Position numbers and translations under genes: made by a program | Assembly (NCBI RefSeq): GCF_020881035.1 | Contig: NZ_JAJITC010000001.1 | Span: 372,001 to 436,000 of the forward strand | Origin: Paraburkholderia translucens | GTDB taxonomy: Bacteria; Pseudomonadota; Gammaproteobacteria; Burkholderiales; Burkholderiaceae | Direction of reading: 5' to 3' | Length of the DNA stretch: 64,000 nt | Notes under the pieces: model-generated | Databases searched by the model: none | What the model saw: the letters and a program-made list of their open reading frames with translations, nothing else | Told to the model about the DNA's origin: nothing | Part shown: positions 23,793 to 33,888 of the stretch, piece after piece | Layout of the letters: every line of letters begins with the position of its first letter | Numbering within the stretch: the stretch's first letter is position 1

Positions 23793-25852
23793 GCCTGCTG
23801 CACATCCAGCACCAGCAGTTGCGCGCCGTCGGCGACCTGATCGCCGACCGCATACAGCACCTCCGCGACAGTGCCGGCCGCCGGCGCGCCGATCGTATGC
23901 TCCATCTTCATCGCCTCCATCACGATCAGCGGCGCGCCTTTCTCGACCACCGCGCCCGGCTCGACCAGCACCGCGATCACCTTGCCCGGCATCGGCGCGG
24001 TAAGACGGCCTTCGCCGTGCTCGGCGTCCGCTGCATGCGCGAGCAGGTTCTGCCATTCGAATGCAAGCGTCTCGCCGAGGCAGAACACGTGGAACCTGTC
24101 GCCATCGACGAACACGCGTCCCGTCGCACGCGCATCGCCGATCGTTGCGCGGAATTCGTGGTCGCCTGCGCCGAGCGACCATGTGAAGGGCTCACGCACG
24201 CCGTCGTGTTCGAGCGTTTGAACCAGCGCTTGCGTTTCGCCGTTGCGCGCGAACACGACCGTGAACGGGGCGTCGCTGTGGTCGTCGGCACCGTCGCCGA
24301 TCATGCGCCAGCCGAGCGTTTGCGTGTAACCGCTGTTGAGCCGCCAGTGCGAGAGCGCATCCCACGGCGACGCGCCGTGCGCGGTACCGCCCTCGCGCGT
24401 CAGCAGCGCGGCGCACGCGAGCGCGAGCGCTTCCTTGAACGGCTTCTTCGCCGGCGCGAACAGGGCGTCGTGATGCCGTTCGATCAAACCCGTGTCGAGA
24501 TCGCCGCTCGCGAACGGTTCGCTCGCGACGACGCGCCGCAGAAACTCGACGTTCGTATGCGGCCCGACGACCTCGCACGCATGCAGCGCGCGCGTGAGCC
24601 GCGCCAACGCCTCCTCGCGCGTCGCACCATGGACGATCAACTTGGCGATCATCGGATCGTAGAACGGCGTGATCGTGTCGCCCTCGCGCACGCCACTGTC
24701 GATGCGCACGGGCGCCTTGCGTCCCGGCTCGCCGAGTCCAGCCGCGTCGATCGCGAACTCGACGCCCGCGGGCATGCGCAAATGCTTGAGCGTCCCCGTG
24801 GACGGCAGGAAACCGCGCGCCGGATGCTCGGCGTAAATGCGCGCCTCGATTGCATGGCCGTCGAGCTTCAGTTGCTGCTGCGTGAGCGGCAGCGCCTCGC
24901 CCGCGGCGACGCGCAACTGCCATTCGACGAGGTCTTGTCCCGTCACCATCTCGGTGACGGGATGCTCGACTTGCAGCCGCGTGTTCATTTCCATGAAATA
25001 GAACTCGCCGCCCGGCGTCATGATGAACTCGACAGTGCCCGCGCCGACATAGTGGACCGCGCGCGCGGCGGCCACGGCCGCTTCGCCCATCGCGCGCTTC
25101 AGTTCGGCGGACAGCCCCGGCGCGGGTGCTTCCTCGAGCACCTTCTGATGACGCCGCTGCACCGAGCAGTCACGGTCGAACAGATAGACCGCGCCGCCGT
25201 GCTGATCGGCGAACACCTGGACCTCGACGTGACGCGGCCGCGTCAGGTATTTTTCGATCAGCACGCGATCGTTGCCGAAGCTGCTCGCCGCCTCGCGCTG
25301 GCATGACAGCAGCGCGGCCGCGAAGTCCGCGCTACGCTCGACCACGCGCATGCCCTTGCCGCCCCCGCCCGCACTCGCCTTCAGCAACACCGGATAGCCG
25401 ATCGCGTCCGCCTCGCGCTGCAACAGCTGCGGGTTCTGGTCGTCGCCGTGATAGCCGGGCACGAGCGGCACCGCGGCCGCGTGCATCAGCGCTTTCGCGG
25501 CGGCCTTCGAGCCCATCGCGGCAATCGCCCCGACCGGCGGTCCGATAAAGACGATGCCGGCCGCCTCGCACGCATGCGCGAAATCTTCGTTCTCCGACAA
25601 AAATCCGTAGCCCGGATGCACGGCCTGCGCGCCGGTCGCGCGCGCCGCTTCGATGATGCGCTCGATGCGCAGATAGCTCTGCGCCGCCGCCGGGGCGCCG
25701 ATATGCACCGCTTCGTCGCAGGCAGCAACATGTTTGGCGTCGGCGTCCGCGTCGGAATAGACGGCCACGCTCGCGATGCCGAGCCGCTTGCAGGTCGCGG
25801 CGACGCGGCACGCAATCTCGCCCCGGTTGGCGATCAGGATCTTGTTGAACAT
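23783..25852 (-). CDS. liuD: Methylcrotonyl-CoA carboxylase, biotin-containing (alpha) subunit
   Basis: A 689-residue biotin carboxylase-type subunit. The N-terminus KILIANRGEIACRV starts the biotin carboxylase domain, with the glycine-rich ATP loop KASAGGGGKGMRVV, MEMNTRLQVEHPVTE and the biotin carboxylase C-terminal part GHAIEARIYAEHP. The C-terminal carrier domain carries EAMKMEH, with the biotinylated lysine at about residue 649. With LiuB it forms methylcrotonyl-CoA carboxylase, converting 3-methylcrotonyl-CoA to 3-methylglutaconyl-CoA in leucine degradation. Last gene of the liuABCD order; the stop lies inside a tandem repeat. Length and domain order match MccA/LiuD. The neighbouring liuA and liuC make geranyl-CoA carboxylase less likely. 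Confidence 0.9.
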   Translation of the reverse strand: MFNKILIANRGEIACRVAATCKRLGIASVAVYSDADADAKHVAACDEAVHIGAPAAAQSYLRIERIIEAARATGAQAVHPGYGFLSENEDFAHACEAAGIVFIGPPVGAIAAMGSKAAAKALMHAAAVPLVPGYHGDDQNPQLLQREADAIGYPVLLKASAGGGGKGMRVVERSADFAAALLSCQREAASSFGNDRVLIEKYLTRPRHVEVQVFADQHGGAVYLFDRDCSVQRRHQKVLEEAPAPGLSAELKRAMGEAAVAAARAVHYVGAGTVEFIMTPGGEFYFMEMNTRLQVEHPVTEMVTGQDLVEWQLRVAAGEALPLTQQQLKLDGHAIEARIYAEHPARGFLPSTGTLKHLRMPAGVEFAIDAAGLGEPGRKAPVRIDSGVREGDTITPFYDPMIAKLIVHGATREEALARLTRALHACEVVGPHTNVEFLRRVVASEPFASGDLDTGLIERHHDALFAPAKKPFKEALALACAALLTREGGTAHGASPWDALSHWRLNSGYTQTLGWRMIGDGADDHSDAPFTVVFARNGETQALVQTLEHDGVREPFTWSLGAGDHEFRATIGDARATGRVFVDGDRFHVFCLGETLAFEWQNLLAHAADAEHGEGRLTAPMPGKVIAVLVEPGAVVEKGAPLIVMEAMKMEHTIGAPAAGTVAEVLYAVGDQVADGAQLLVLDVQQASQ

Positions 25853-25904
25853 GAGTGTCTCGATGAAATAGGCGCTACGGGGCGGTGGTTGTTAGCGGGG
25901 CATC

Positions 25905-26690
25905 TCAGTTGCGCCAGCCGGGCGCGCGTTTTTCGAGGAACGACGCGACGCCTTCGCGGCCTTCGGCGCCAGCGCGCGTTTTCGCAATACGTGCGGCCGT
26001 GTCCTCGATCAGCGCGTCGCTCAGTTCGCGGCCCGCGATGTCCTGCACGAGCCGCTTGCACGCGCGCACCGCTTGCGGACCGTTCGCGCACAAGGTCTGC
26101 GCGAGTTGCGCGACCGTTGCATCGAGTTGCTCGGCGCTCACCGCCTCGCTGACCAAACCCAGACGCAACGCGCTCGCGCAGTCGAACGCCTCGGCGGTGA
26201 CGAAGTAGCGCCGCGACGCCTGCTCGCCGAGCGCGCGAATCACGTAAGGCGCGATCGTCGCGGGAATCAGCCCGAGCCGGGCTTCGGACAGGCAGAAGCG
26301 TGCGCTGTCGACCGCGACGACGATATCGCACGCGGCAATCAGGCCCATGCCGCCCGCGTACGCGTCGCCGTTCACGCGCGCGATCACCGGCTTGTTGCAG
26401 CGATACACGGCAGACAGCATGCCCGCGAGCCGCATCGCATCGGCGCGGTTCTCGTCGTCCGAGTAGCCGGCCATTTTTTTCATCCAGTTCAGGTCGGCGC
26501 CCGCGCAGAATGCCTTGCCGTTCGCGGCGAGCACGACCGCGCGCACGTCGTCGCGCGCATCGAGCATGGTGAACGCGGCGGTCAACTCGGCGATCATCGT
26601 TTCGTTGAACGCGTTGCGCACATCCGGACGATTCAGTGTGACCGTCGCGATCGCGCCGGCAACCTCGACCTTCAGCGTTTCGTATTGCAT
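25905..26690 (-). CDS. liuC: 3-methylglutaconyl-CoA hydratase (enoyl-CoA hydratase family)
   Basis: A 261-residue crotonase-family enzyme. Family motifs: TVTLNRPDVRNAFNETM, AFCAGADLNWMKK (oxyanion-hole strand) and ARVNGDAYAGGMGLIAACDIVVAV (second oxyanion-hole residue), then SEARLGLIPATIAPYVIRALG. The last region includes the Glu expected to act as catalytic base in hydratases. It adds water to 3-methylglutaconyl-CoA to give HMG-CoA in leucine degradation; the assignment rests on the position between liuB and liuD. Start ATG 26690 is preferred over GTG 26699 because AAGGAG is then nine bases upstream. Confidence 0.87.
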   Translation of the reverse strand: MQYETLKVEVAGAIATVTLNRPDVRNAFNETMIAELTAAFTMLDARDDVRAVVLAANGKAFCAGADLNWMKKMAGYSDDENRADAMRLAGMLSAVYRCNKPVIARVNGDAYAGGMGLIAACDIVVAVDSARFCLSEARLGLIPATIAPYVIRALGEQASRRYFVTAEAFDCASALRLGLVSEAVSAEQLDATVAQLAQTLCANGPQAVRACKRLVQDIAGRELSDALIEDTAARIAKTRAGAEGREGVASFLEKRAPGWRN

Positions 26691-26739
26691 GCGCAGCACT
26701 CCTTTGCCTTGCTTGATCGCTTCGTGAAACCGCGCGCCA

Positions 26740-28347
26740 TCACATTCTGAACACGCCGAAGCGTGTCTCTTCGATCGGCGCGTTCATTGCCACCGACAGG
26801 CCGAGACCGAGCACGTCACGGGTTTGCGCGGGGTCGATCACGCCGTCGTCCCACAGACGCGCGCTCGCGTAGTAAGGATGACCCTGTTGCTCGTATTGCT
26901 CGCGAATCGGCTGCTTGAACGCCTCCTCTTCCTCCGCGCTCCAGTTGCCGCCCTTCGCTTCGATGCCGTCGCGCTTGACGGTGGCGAGCACCGATGCCGC
27001 CTGCTCGCCGCCCATCACCGAGATGCGCGCGTTCGGCCACATCCACAGGAAGCGCGGTGAATACGCGCGGCCGCACATGCCGTAGTTGCCCGCGCCGAAC
27101 GAGCCCCCGATGATCACCGTGAACTTCGGCACCTTCGCGGTCGCAACGGCCGTCACCATCTTCGCGCCGTTGCGCGCGATGCCTTCGTTCTCATACTTGC
27201 GGCCAACCATGAAGCCCGTGATGTTCTGCAGAAACACGAGCGGAATCTTGCGCTGGCAACACAGCTCGATGAAGTGCGTGCCCTTCAACGCCGACTCCGA
27301 AAACAGAATGCCGTTGTTCGCGACGATGCCGACCGGGTGCCCCCAGATATGCGCAAAGCCACATACGAGCGTCGTGCCGTAGCGCGCCTTGAATTCATCA
27401 AACGCGGAATCGTCGACGATGCGCGCGATTACCTCGCGGATATCGAACGGCTTGCGCGTATCGACGGGAATCACGCCGTAGATGCTCTGCGTGTCGTAGC
27501 GCGGCGGCTTCGGCTCCTGCAGCACGAGCGGCGCGGGCTTCACGCGGTTCAGATTGCCGACGATGCTGCGCGCAATCCCGAGCGCGTGCGCATCGTTCTG
27601 CGCGAGATGATCGACGACGCCCGACAGACGCGTGTGCACGTCGCCGCCGCCGAGGTCTTCGGCGCTCACCACTTCACCGGTCGCGGCTTTGACGAGCGGC
27701 GGACCGCCGAGAAAAATCGTCCCCTGGTTCTTCACGATGATCGACTCGTCGCTCATGGCCGGCACATACGCGCCGCCCGCGGTGCACGAGCCCATCACGA
27801 CCGCGATCTGCGGGATGCCCGCCGCCGACAGATTCGCCTGGTTGTAGAAGATGCGGCCGAAGTGATCGCGATCGGGAAACACCTCGTCCTGGTTCGGCAG
27901 GTTCGCGCCGCCCGAGTCGACGAGGTACACGCACGGCAAGCGGTTTTCGCCGGCGATTTCCTGCGCGCGCACGTGCTTCTTCACGGTGACCGGATAGTAG
28001 GTGCCGCCTTTGACCGTCGCGTCGTTGCAGACGATCATGCACTCCTGCCCCGCGATGCGGCCGATACCGGTGATGAGGCCGGCGCCCGGCGCGTCGTCGT
28101 TATACATGCCGTACGCGGCAAGCTGCGACAGTTCGAGAAACGGCGTGCCCGGATCGAGCAGTTGCGCGATGCGCTCGCGCGGCAGCAGTTTGCCGCGGCT
28201 CGTGTGCTTGTCGCGCGCGGCCTGGCCGCCGCCTTGCGCGAGTTGCTCGACCTTTGCGCGCAGATCGGCGACGAGCGCTTCGAGCGCCGCGGCGTTCGCG
28301 CGGAAATCGTCCGAGCGCGGGTTCAGTTTTGATTCGATGATCGGCAT
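26740..28347 (-). CDS. liuB: Methylcrotonyl-CoA carboxylase, carboxyltransferase (beta) subunit
   Basis: A 535-residue acyl-CoA carboxylase beta subunit. The N-terminal [16 protein letters not shown] is typical, followed by the carboxyltransferase domains with [58 protein letters not shown] and, in the C-terminal half, [33 protein letters not shown] and [16 protein letters not shown]. These stretches are close to methylcrotonyl-CoA carboxylase MccB/LiuB. It transfers carboxyl from biotin on LiuD to methylcrotonyl-CoA. The gene lies between liuA (53 bp away) and liuC (49 bp) in the same operon. Confidence 0.92.
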   Translation of the reverse strand: MPIIESKLNPRSDDFRANAAALEALVADLRAKVEQLAQGGGQAARDKHTSRGKLLPRERIAQLLDPGTPFLELSQLAAYGMYNDDAPGAGLITGIGRIAGQECMIVCNDATVKGGTYYPVTVKKHVRAQEIAGENRLPCVYLVDSGGANLPNQDEVFPDRDHFGRIFYNQANLSAAGIPQIAVVMGSCTAGGAYVPAMSDESIIVKNQGTIFLGGPPLVKAATGEVVSAEDLGGGDVHTRLSGVVDHLAQNDAHALGIARSIVGNLNRVKPAPLVLQEPKPPRYDTQSIYGVIPVDTRKPFDIREVIARIVDDSAFDEFKARYGTTLVCGFAHIWGHPVGIVANNGILFSESALKGTHFIELCCQRKIPLVFLQNITGFMVGRKYENEGIARNGAKMVTAVATAKVPKFTVIIGGSFGAGNYGMCGRAYSPRFLWMWPNARISVMGGEQAASVLATVKRDGIEAKGGNWSAEEEEAFKQPIREQYEQQGHPYYASARLWDDGVIDPAQTRDVLGLGLSVAMNAPIEETRFGVFRM

Positions 28348-28399
28348 GACGTGGCTTCTCCGGAGGGCCGCTTATTCATGGGGCTCGCGCGCCCTCGGA

Positions 28400-29581
28400 T
28401 CACAGCGTTTCTGCGAATAGCTCCCGGCCGATCAGCATGCGGCGAATCTCGCTCGTGCCCGCGCCGATTTCGTAAAGCTTCGCATCGCGCCACAGTCGCC
28501 CGACCGGATACTCGTTGATGTAGCCATTGCCGCCGAGAATCTGGATCGCCTCGCCAGCCATCCACGTCGCCTTTTCGGCCGTGTACAGAATCACGCCCGC
28601 GCAGTCCTTGCGCACCTGGCGCACGTGCTCGTTGCCGAGCGTGTCGAGCTGGCGGCCCACCGCGTACAGATATGCGCGGCATGCCTGCAAGGTCGTGTAC
28701 AGATCGGCGACCTTGCCCTGGATCAGCTGGAATTCGCCGATCGGCTGGCCGAACTGCTTGCGATCGTGGATGTACGGCACGACCGCGTCCATCACCGCGA
28801 CCATGATGCCGGTCGGGCCGCCCGCGAGCACCGCGCGCTCGTAATCGAGACCGCTCATCAGCACTTTGGCGCCGCCGTTCAATGTCCCGAGGATGTTTTC
28901 CTCCGGCACCTCGACGTCCTGAAACACGAGTTCGCCGGTATGCGAGCCGCGCATGCCGAGCTTGTCGAGCTTCTGCGCGACCGAGAAACCCTTCATGCCC
29001 TTCTCGACGATGAAGGCCGTAATGCCGCGCGAATTCGCTTCGGGATCGGTCTTCGCATAGACGACCAGCGTGTCGCAATCGGGGCCGTTGGTGATCCACA
29101 TCTTGGTGCCGTTCAGCACGTAGCGCTCGCCCTTCTTCTCGGCGCGCAGCTTCATGCTGACCACGTCAGAGCCCGCGTTCGGTTCGCTCATCGCGAGCGC
29201 GCCGACGTGCTCGCCCGACACGAGCTTCGGCAGATACTTGCGCTTCTGCGCCTCGGTGCCGTTGCGATGGATCTGGTTCACGCACAGGTTCGAATGCGCG
29301 CCATACGAGAGGCCGACCGATGCCGACGCGCGCGAGATTTCTTCCATCGCGACCATGTGCGCCGTGTAGCCCATGTTCGCGCCGCCGTATTCTTCGGAGA
29401 CCGTCATGCCGAGCACGCCGAGATCGCCGAACTTGCGCCAGAGGTCCATCGGAAACTGATCGGTGCGATCGATTTCTCCCGCGCGCGGCGCGATTTCTTT
29501 GGCGGCGAACGACGCAATGCTGTCGCGCAGCATTTCGATTTCTTCGCCAAGCGGGAACTGCAAACCGGGCAGATTGGGCAT
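28400..29581 (-). CDS. liuA: Isovaleryl-CoA dehydrogenase
   Basis: A 393-residue FAD-dependent acyl-CoA dehydrogenase. Features include [54 protein letters not shown], and the characteristic [16 protein letters not shown], whose Glu is the position of the catalytic base in isovaleryl-CoA dehydrogenases (unlike other ACADs where the base lies near residue 376). The C-terminal part contains [36 protein letters not shown]. It oxidises isovaleryl-CoA to 3-methylcrotonyl-CoA, passing electrons to ETF. Start 29581 follows a good AGGAGA. First gene of the liu operon, divergent from the TetR regulator. Confidence 0.92.
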   Translation of the reverse strand: MPNLPGLQFPLGEEIEMLRDSIASFAAKEIAPRAGEIDRTDQFPMDLWRKFGDLGVLGMTVSEEYGGANMGYTAHMVAMEEISRASASVGLSYGAHSNLCVNQIHRNGTEAQKRKYLPKLVSGEHVGALAMSEPNAGSDVVSMKLRAEKKGERYVLNGTKMWITNGPDCDTLVVYAKTDPEANSRGITAFIVEKGMKGFSVAQKLDKLGMRGSHTGELVFQDVEVPEENILGTLNGGAKVLMSGLDYERAVLAGGPTGIMVAVMDAVVPYIHDRKQFGQPIGEFQLIQGKVADLYTTLQACRAYLYAVGRQLDTLGNEHVRQVRKDCAGVILYTAEKATWMAGEAIQILGGNGYINEYPVGRLWRDAKLYEIGAGTSEIRRMLIGRELFAETL

Positions 29582-29666
29582 TGCGGTGTCTCCTGGGTTC
29601 GTGGGCGGCCGTTCATGCAACGCGAAGCGGCGCGCGAAAGCATATCAAGGGGCATTTCACGCCAGA

Positions 29667-29682
29667 TTGACGTAAGCGTCAA
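29667..29682. promoter_or_regulatory. Candidate liu operator (palindrome 1)
   Basis: TTGACG-TAAG-CGTCAA, a 16-bp palindrome 86 bp upstream of liuA in the shared liuA-liuQ region. It resembles the TTGACGT-ACGTCAA-type sites described for regulators of branched-chain amino acid catabolism in proteobacteria, which is remembered and not checked here. Confidence 0.5.
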
Positions 29683-29692
29683 GCGGTATTTT

Positions 29693-29705
29693 TGAGTGTT
29701 ACTCA
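29693..29705. promoter_or_regulatory. Candidate liu operator (palindrome 2)
   Basis: TGAGT-GTT-ACTCA, a 13-bp inverted repeat 10 bp from the first palindrome and 125 bp before the TetR gene start. It is of a size suitable for a TetR-type dimer. Confidence 0.45.
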
Positions 29706-29829
29706 GAAAACTGACAAAACCGCGCCAACGCACGAATTCGGCGCTATCATCGCGCTCATCTGGCATATGAGCGGCGTGCACATGCCGCGTTGAGCCTCCA
29801 TCTTCATCAAAAATCTGAATCTGACTCAT

Positions 29830-30567
29830 ATGACGGTTGCCGAGAAGGCCGGATTACCTGTCTCGCGTCGCAAGCCGGCCGGGCGCAAGTCGCAGCAGCG
29901 CGTGAAGGAGATTCTTCAGGCGGGCCGGGACGTGTTCTCCGAACGGGGCTACGAACGCGCGACGACCGCGGAAATCGCGCAGCGCCTCGGCATTTCCGAG
30001 GCGACGGTGTTCAGCTACTTTCGCGGCAAGCGCGAACTGTGCGCTCGTGTCATCGGCGACTGGTACGACGAGATCATCGACGCGATCGAAGCGGGCCTGC
30101 CGCGCGACGGTAGCGTGCGCCAGCAGTTCGCGTTCATCGTGCGCATGCATCTGCGGCTGATGCTCGTCAACGGCACCGACCTGTGCGCGCTGGTGCTGTC
30201 CGAGGGCCGCGCGCGGCATCACGAACTGAGCGAGGCGCTGACCGAACTGCAGCGCCGCTACACCGCGCCGTTGATGCGCGTGCTCGCGCAGGGCCAGCAA
30301 AGCGGCGAGATACGCGCCGACGTGCCGCTGCGCCTGTTGCGCTCGATGGTGTTCGGGCCGATGGAGCACGTGCTATGGGACGCGACGCTGACCAACCGCC
30401 AGATCGATATCGACGCGACCGCCGACCAGCTGATCGACGTGCTGTGGGCCGCGCTGACGCCGCCTGATCTGGCGCTGAGTGCATTGCAGCGCTTTCGCAT
30501 GGATGTGGCCGAAGCGAGCCGCCGGTTCGACGAAGCCAGCGCCGCGCGCCGCGAGAAAAACGACTAA
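29830..30567 (+). CDS. liuQ: TetR family regulator of leucine degradation (LiuQ-like)
   Basis: A 245-residue TetR-type repressor. The N-terminal helix-turn-helix reads GRDVFSERGYERATTAEIAQRLGISEATVFSYFRGKRELC (roughly residues 33-72); the C-terminal two thirds is a helical ligand domain. It is transcribed divergently from liuABCD, and two palindromes lie in the 248-bp intergenic region. Betaproteobacterial liu clusters are known to be controlled by a TetR-type protein named LiuQ, and the position fits this; direct proof is lacking. The inducer would be an acyl-CoA of the pathway. Confidence 0.75.
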   Translation: MTVAEKAGLPVSRRKPAGRKSQQRVKEILQAGRDVFSERGYERATTAEIAQRLGISEATVFSYFRGKRELCARVIGDWYDEIIDAIEAGLPRDGSVRQQFAFIVRMHLRLMLVNGTDLCALVLSEGRARHHELSEALTELQRRYTAPLMRVLAQGQQSGEIRADVPLRLLRSMVFGPMEHVLWDATLTNRQIDIDATADQLIDVLWAALTPPDLALSALQRFRMDVAEASRRFDEASAARREKND

Positions 30568-30604
30568 TCTACGAGCTTTCCCGCCGCAGCGAAGGAGAGC
30601 CCCA

Positions 30605-31480
30605 GTGCCCGTAGCGAAAAGCGCGAAGGAAAGCAGCCAGCCCCGCGCCACCAGAAAAGCGCCGGCGAAGACCCCGTCACGATCCGGCTCCTCGGCACGC
30701 ATCCGCATCGGCATCGGCGGGTGGACCTACGCGCCGTGGCGCGGGCCGTTTTATCCGGAGAACCTCCCGCAGAGCCGCGAGCTCGAATATGCGAGCCGGC
30801 ATCTGACATCGATCGAAATCAACGGCACGTTCTACGGTTTGCAGAAACCGGCCAGCTACGAGAAGTGGTATCAGGAAACGCCCGACGATTTCGTGTTCTC
30901 ACTGAAGGCGCCGCGCTATGCGACCAACCGCAAGGTGCTCGCCGAAGCGGGCGAAACGATCGAGCGCTTCTTCGCTAGCGGCGTGCTACTGCTCAAACAG
31001 AAACTTGGGCCGATCAACTGGCAGTTCGCGCCCACCAAGAAATTCGACCGCGACGATTTCGAGGCCTTTCTGAAGCTGTTGCCCGCGAGCATCGAAGGAC
31101 AGGCGCTGCGGCATGCAGTCGAGGTCCGTCACGACTCCTTCAGGACGCCGGAATTCATCGCGCTCGCGCGCCGGCACAAGGTCGCGGTCGTGCTTGCGGC
31201 AGACAGCGAGTATCCGCAGATCGCCGATCTCACCGCACCGTTCGTCTACGCGCGCATCATGGGCACGCGCGACACCCACGCCAAAGGCTATTCGACGAAA
31301 GCGCTCGGCGCATGGGCCGAGCGCGTGCGCCAGCTCGCCGCCGGCACCACGCCGGACGATCTCGAAACCTGCGCGGAGCCGGCCGCGAACGCCGCCGCGC
31401 GCGACGTCTACCTGTACGTGATCAGCGGTTTCAAGGAGCGCAATCCGGCCGCCGCGATGGCGTTGATCCAGAAGCTCTGA
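30605..31480 (+). CDS. DUF72 domain protein (TIM-barrel)
   Basis: A 291-residue protein of the DUF72/YecE family. The core begins IRIGIGGWTYAPWRGPFYP, followed by ASRHLTSIEINGTFYGLQKPASYEKWYQETPDDFVFSLKAPRYATN, which is the family hallmark, then AVEVRHDSF and a C-terminal VYARIMG and YLYVISGFKERNP. It begins with a basic Lys/Ser/Pro-rich tail of about 30 residues that is not part of the domain. Start GTG 30605 is supported by AAGGAG seven bases upstream. It lies 37 bp after liuQ on the same strand and may be cotranscribed. Biochemical role unknown. Confidence 0.82.
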   Translation: MPVAKSAKESSQPRATRKAPAKTPSRSGSSARIRIGIGGWTYAPWRGPFYPENLPQSRELEYASRHLTSIEINGTFYGLQKPASYEKWYQETPDDFVFSLKAPRYATNRKVLAEAGETIERFFASGVLLLKQKLGPINWQFAPTKKFDRDDFEAFLKLLPASIEGQALRHAVEVRHDSFRTPEFIALARRHKVAVVLAADSEYPQIADLTAPFVYARIMGTRDTHAKGYSTKALGAWAERVRQLAAGTTPDDLETCAEPAANAAARDVYLYVISGFKERNPAAAMALIQKL

Positions 31481-31709
31481 ATCCGCCGCGGCGCCTGCCC
31501 GCATGCCTGCGGACCGGCGCGGGTGTCATAATCGCGCCAGCGCAACCGTGCGCGGTCGCGTCGGCTTTGCGTCAATCCTCGCCCGAGGCCTGACGCGACC
31601 CGCCCCGCACGGTCCACGTCAAACCCACGCAGCGCCCGCGGCCTCGTCGCGGCGACGCTCGCATATTCAGGCGGCGAGACCGCCTCACCAACCGATTGCG
31701 GAGTACATC

Positions 31710-32828
31710 TTGAGCGCCCTCGACAACCCCCTGCACGATCAGGAAGTCGGCTCGGCCGACGCCACCCAGGACACCACGCGCATCGACGACACGCGCATCG
31801 GCGCGGTTCGTCCGCTGATTTCACCCGCGCTGCTGCAGGACGAACTGCCGGTGCCGCCCACGGTGCAGACGCTGGTCGAGAAGACTCGCGTCGAAATCGC
31901 CGACATTCTGCACGGCCGCGACGACCGGCTCGTGCTGATCACCGGTCCCTGCTCGATCCACGATCACGATCAGGCGATCGAATACGCGCGCAAGCTGAAA
32001 GCCGCCGCCGATCATTACAAAGACGACCTGCTGATCGTGATGCGCGTGTACTTCGAGAAGCCGCGCACGACGGTCGGCTGGAAGGGCTATATCAACGATC
32101 CACGGCTCGACGGCAGCTTCCGGATCAACGAAGGCCTGCGTCTCGCGCGGCAGTTGCTGCTCGACATCAACGGCCTGGGCTTGCCGACCGCGACCGAATT
32201 CCTCGACCTGCTGAGCCCGCAATACATCGCCGATCTGATCGCGTGGGGTGCGATCGGCGCGCGCACGACCGAGAGCCAAAGCCATCGGCAGCTCGCGTCG
32301 GGATTGAGCTGCCCGATCGGCTTCAAGAACGGCACCGACGGCGGCGTGCAGATCGCCGCCGACGCGATCGTCGCGGCGCGCGCGAGCCACGCGTTCATGG
32401 GCATGACGAAAATGGGCATGGCCGCGATCTTCGAGACGCGCGGCAATGATGACGCACACGTGATTCTGCGCGGCGGCAAGAAGGGGCCAAACTACGACAG
32501 CGCGTCGGTCCAGGCGACGTGCGAAGCGCTGCGTTCAGCCGGTCTGCGCGAGCAGGTCATGATCGACTGCTCGCATGCGAACTCGAACAAGTCGCACCTC
32601 AGGCAGATCGAAGTCGCGGACGATATCGCGCGGCAACTGTCGGCGCGCGAGAGCCGCATCATGGGCGTGATGCTCGAAAGTCATCTGGAAGAAGGCCGTC
32701 AGGATCTGAAGGCCGGTGTGCCGCTGCGTTACGGCGTGTCGATTACGGATGCCTGCGTGAGCTGGGCGCAAACCGAACCGGTGCTCGCCACGCTCGCCGC
32801 GGCGACCCGCACGCGTCGCGCGGGCTGA
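31710..32828 (+). CDS. aroG: 3-deoxy-7-phosphoheptulonate synthase (DAHP synthase, AroG type)
   Basis: A 372-residue class I DAHP synthase that condenses phosphoenolpyruvate with erythrose 4-phosphate, first step of the shikimate pathway. Motifs: LITGPCSIHDHDQAIEYARKL, VMRVYFEKPRTTVGWKGYINDP, GARTTESQSHRQLASGLSCPIGFKNGTDGGVQIA, MIDCSHANSNK and GVMLESHLEEGRQ. The 40-residue N-terminal extension before the barrel is the part used for feedback inhibition in AroF/G/H enzymes. Start TTG 31710 is supported by GCGGAG six bases upstream; the longer frame from 31503 has no family similarity. Which amino acid inhibits it cannot be decided. Confidence 0.92.
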   Translation: MSALDNPLHDQEVGSADATQDTTRIDDTRIGAVRPLISPALLQDELPVPPTVQTLVEKTRVEIADILHGRDDRLVLITGPCSIHDHDQAIEYARKLKAAADHYKDDLLIVMRVYFEKPRTTVGWKGYINDPRLDGSFRINEGLRLARQLLLDINGLGLPTATEFLDLLSPQYIADLIAWGAIGARTTESQSHRQLASGLSCPIGFKNGTDGGVQIAADAIVAARASHAFMGMTKMGMAAIFETRGNDDAHVILRGGKKGPNYDSASVQATCEALRSAGLREQVMIDCSHANSNKSHLRQIEVADDIARQLSARESRIMGVMLESHLEEGRQDLKAGVPLRYGVSITDACVSWAQTEPVLATLAAATRTRRAG

Positions 32829-32950
32829 CAGCGCGACGCACGGACCACGAGACCGCGATCCGGCTGCGGGTCCGCTCGCAACCCGATCAAAACCGATCGA
32901 GCCCGGGAACGCCTGGCCCCAAGTGCCAGGCACACGCGCCGCGCCAGCCT

Positions 32951-32967
32951 CCAGGCGAACCGCCTGG
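32951..32967. repeat. Inverted repeat between aroG and hup
   Basis: CCAGGCG-AAC-CGCCTGG, a perfect 7-3-7 inverted repeat in the 244-bp convergent gap between aroG and the HU gene. There is no T-run on either side, so it may pause but not terminate transcription intrinsically. Confidence 0.4.
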
Positions 32968-33072
32968 CCGGCGGGCAGCGCGTGATCCTCACGCCCGACG
33001 CATCATGCAGGCGCGCGCCTCACAGCAGGGCTGCGGAGCGCACCGGGAATGCTCCGGCGTGAAGCGCGTAAC

Positions 33073-33351
33073 TTACGACGCGTTGACGGCTTCCTTGAAC
33101 GCCTTGCCTGCGGTGAACTTCACCGTCTTGGCCGCGGCGATCTGGATTTCCTCGCCCGTCGACGGATTGCGGCCCACGCGCGCTGCGCGCGCGCCGGTCG
33201 AGAACGAACCGAAACCGACCAGTTGCACCGTGTCGCCGCTCACCACGGCCTTGGTCACTGCCTCGACGATCGCGTCGATGGTCTGGCCGGTTGCCGCTTT
33301 GCTTTCGCCCGTCGTTGCGGCGACTGCATCAATCAGTTCCTGTTTGTTCAT
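33073..33351 (-). CDS. hup: DNA-binding protein HU
   Basis: A 92-residue HU/IHF family nucleoid protein. It has the dimerisation helices [36 protein letters not shown] and the DNA-binding arm [46 protein letters not shown], with the conserved RNPxTGE tip whose proline intercalates DNA. The size and sequence indicate HU (homodimer) and not IHF. The gene is on its own, converging on aroG, with a GGCGCC stem-loop in its leader. Confidence 0.93.
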   Translation of the reverse strand: MNKQELIDAVAATTGESKAATGQTIDAIVEAVTKAVVSGDTVQLVGFGSFSTGARAARVGRNPSTGEEIQIAAAKTVKFTAGKAFKEAVNAS

Positions 33352-33888
33352 AGCACTTCCCGTATGGTAATCATGGAATCGGCGCCCTTCTGAGGCGCCG
33401 GGACCGACACACTAACGCATAGGCGCACTTTCGCGCAAACCCTTGGTGTAAGGCTTGTATCAACGCAGAGGCGGGAATCTGGCGGTTTTCCGCCCCAAAC
33501 TGCCATAAGAATCGAGGGCTTATGCGTGCGCGCCGCCTCGGGTGCCATCCTCGCGCATCACAATCCGTTGCAATTTCAGTGCTTTAGCGCGCGGCCAACG
33601 AGCGTGGGCGCGCTTGCCCTCACGATTGCTAACCTGGCGAAGCGCGGGCGGGTCGTTCTGGCAGGCGTTGCAAATTAACCATCGGCGAGAACCCGGAATC
33701 CGGCACAAACGCCTGGCTCCAGCGCCACGAACGCATGCCGCCAGGTAGTACTTACCGCCTTTGATTCCTCCGCGTGCAGCCGGATTCCCAACCTTTGGGT
33801 TTAATGCTTTTTCTCCCGGCAAAGCGCTCAAGTTAAGCGGCATCTCGCCGATATACACAGCTGCGTTTAGCGCGCAAACGTTAAAGGG
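33352..33888. other. Gene-free region with HU leader hairpin
   Basis: A 537-bp region between divergent HU and GGDEF-EAL genes. GGCGCC at 33381-33386 and 33394-33399, separated by seven bases, can form a hairpin in the HU leader about 30 bases before the start. Frames of about 110 codons are open here on the minus strand but contain no recognisable domain and have the base use of non-coding DNA; I do not call a gene. GC is lower than in the neighbours. Confidence 0.45.

Noticed and set aside
31503..31709. N-terminal extension of the DAHP synthase
   Set aside because: The region before TTG 31710 is Arg/Pro-rich, without similarity to AroG, and a good ribosome-binding site precedes 31710.
33520..33858. 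Minus-strand frame of 112 codons upstream of the second GGDEF-EAL gene
   Set aside because: No recognisable domain, mixed composition, no ribosome-binding site; treated as non-coding.
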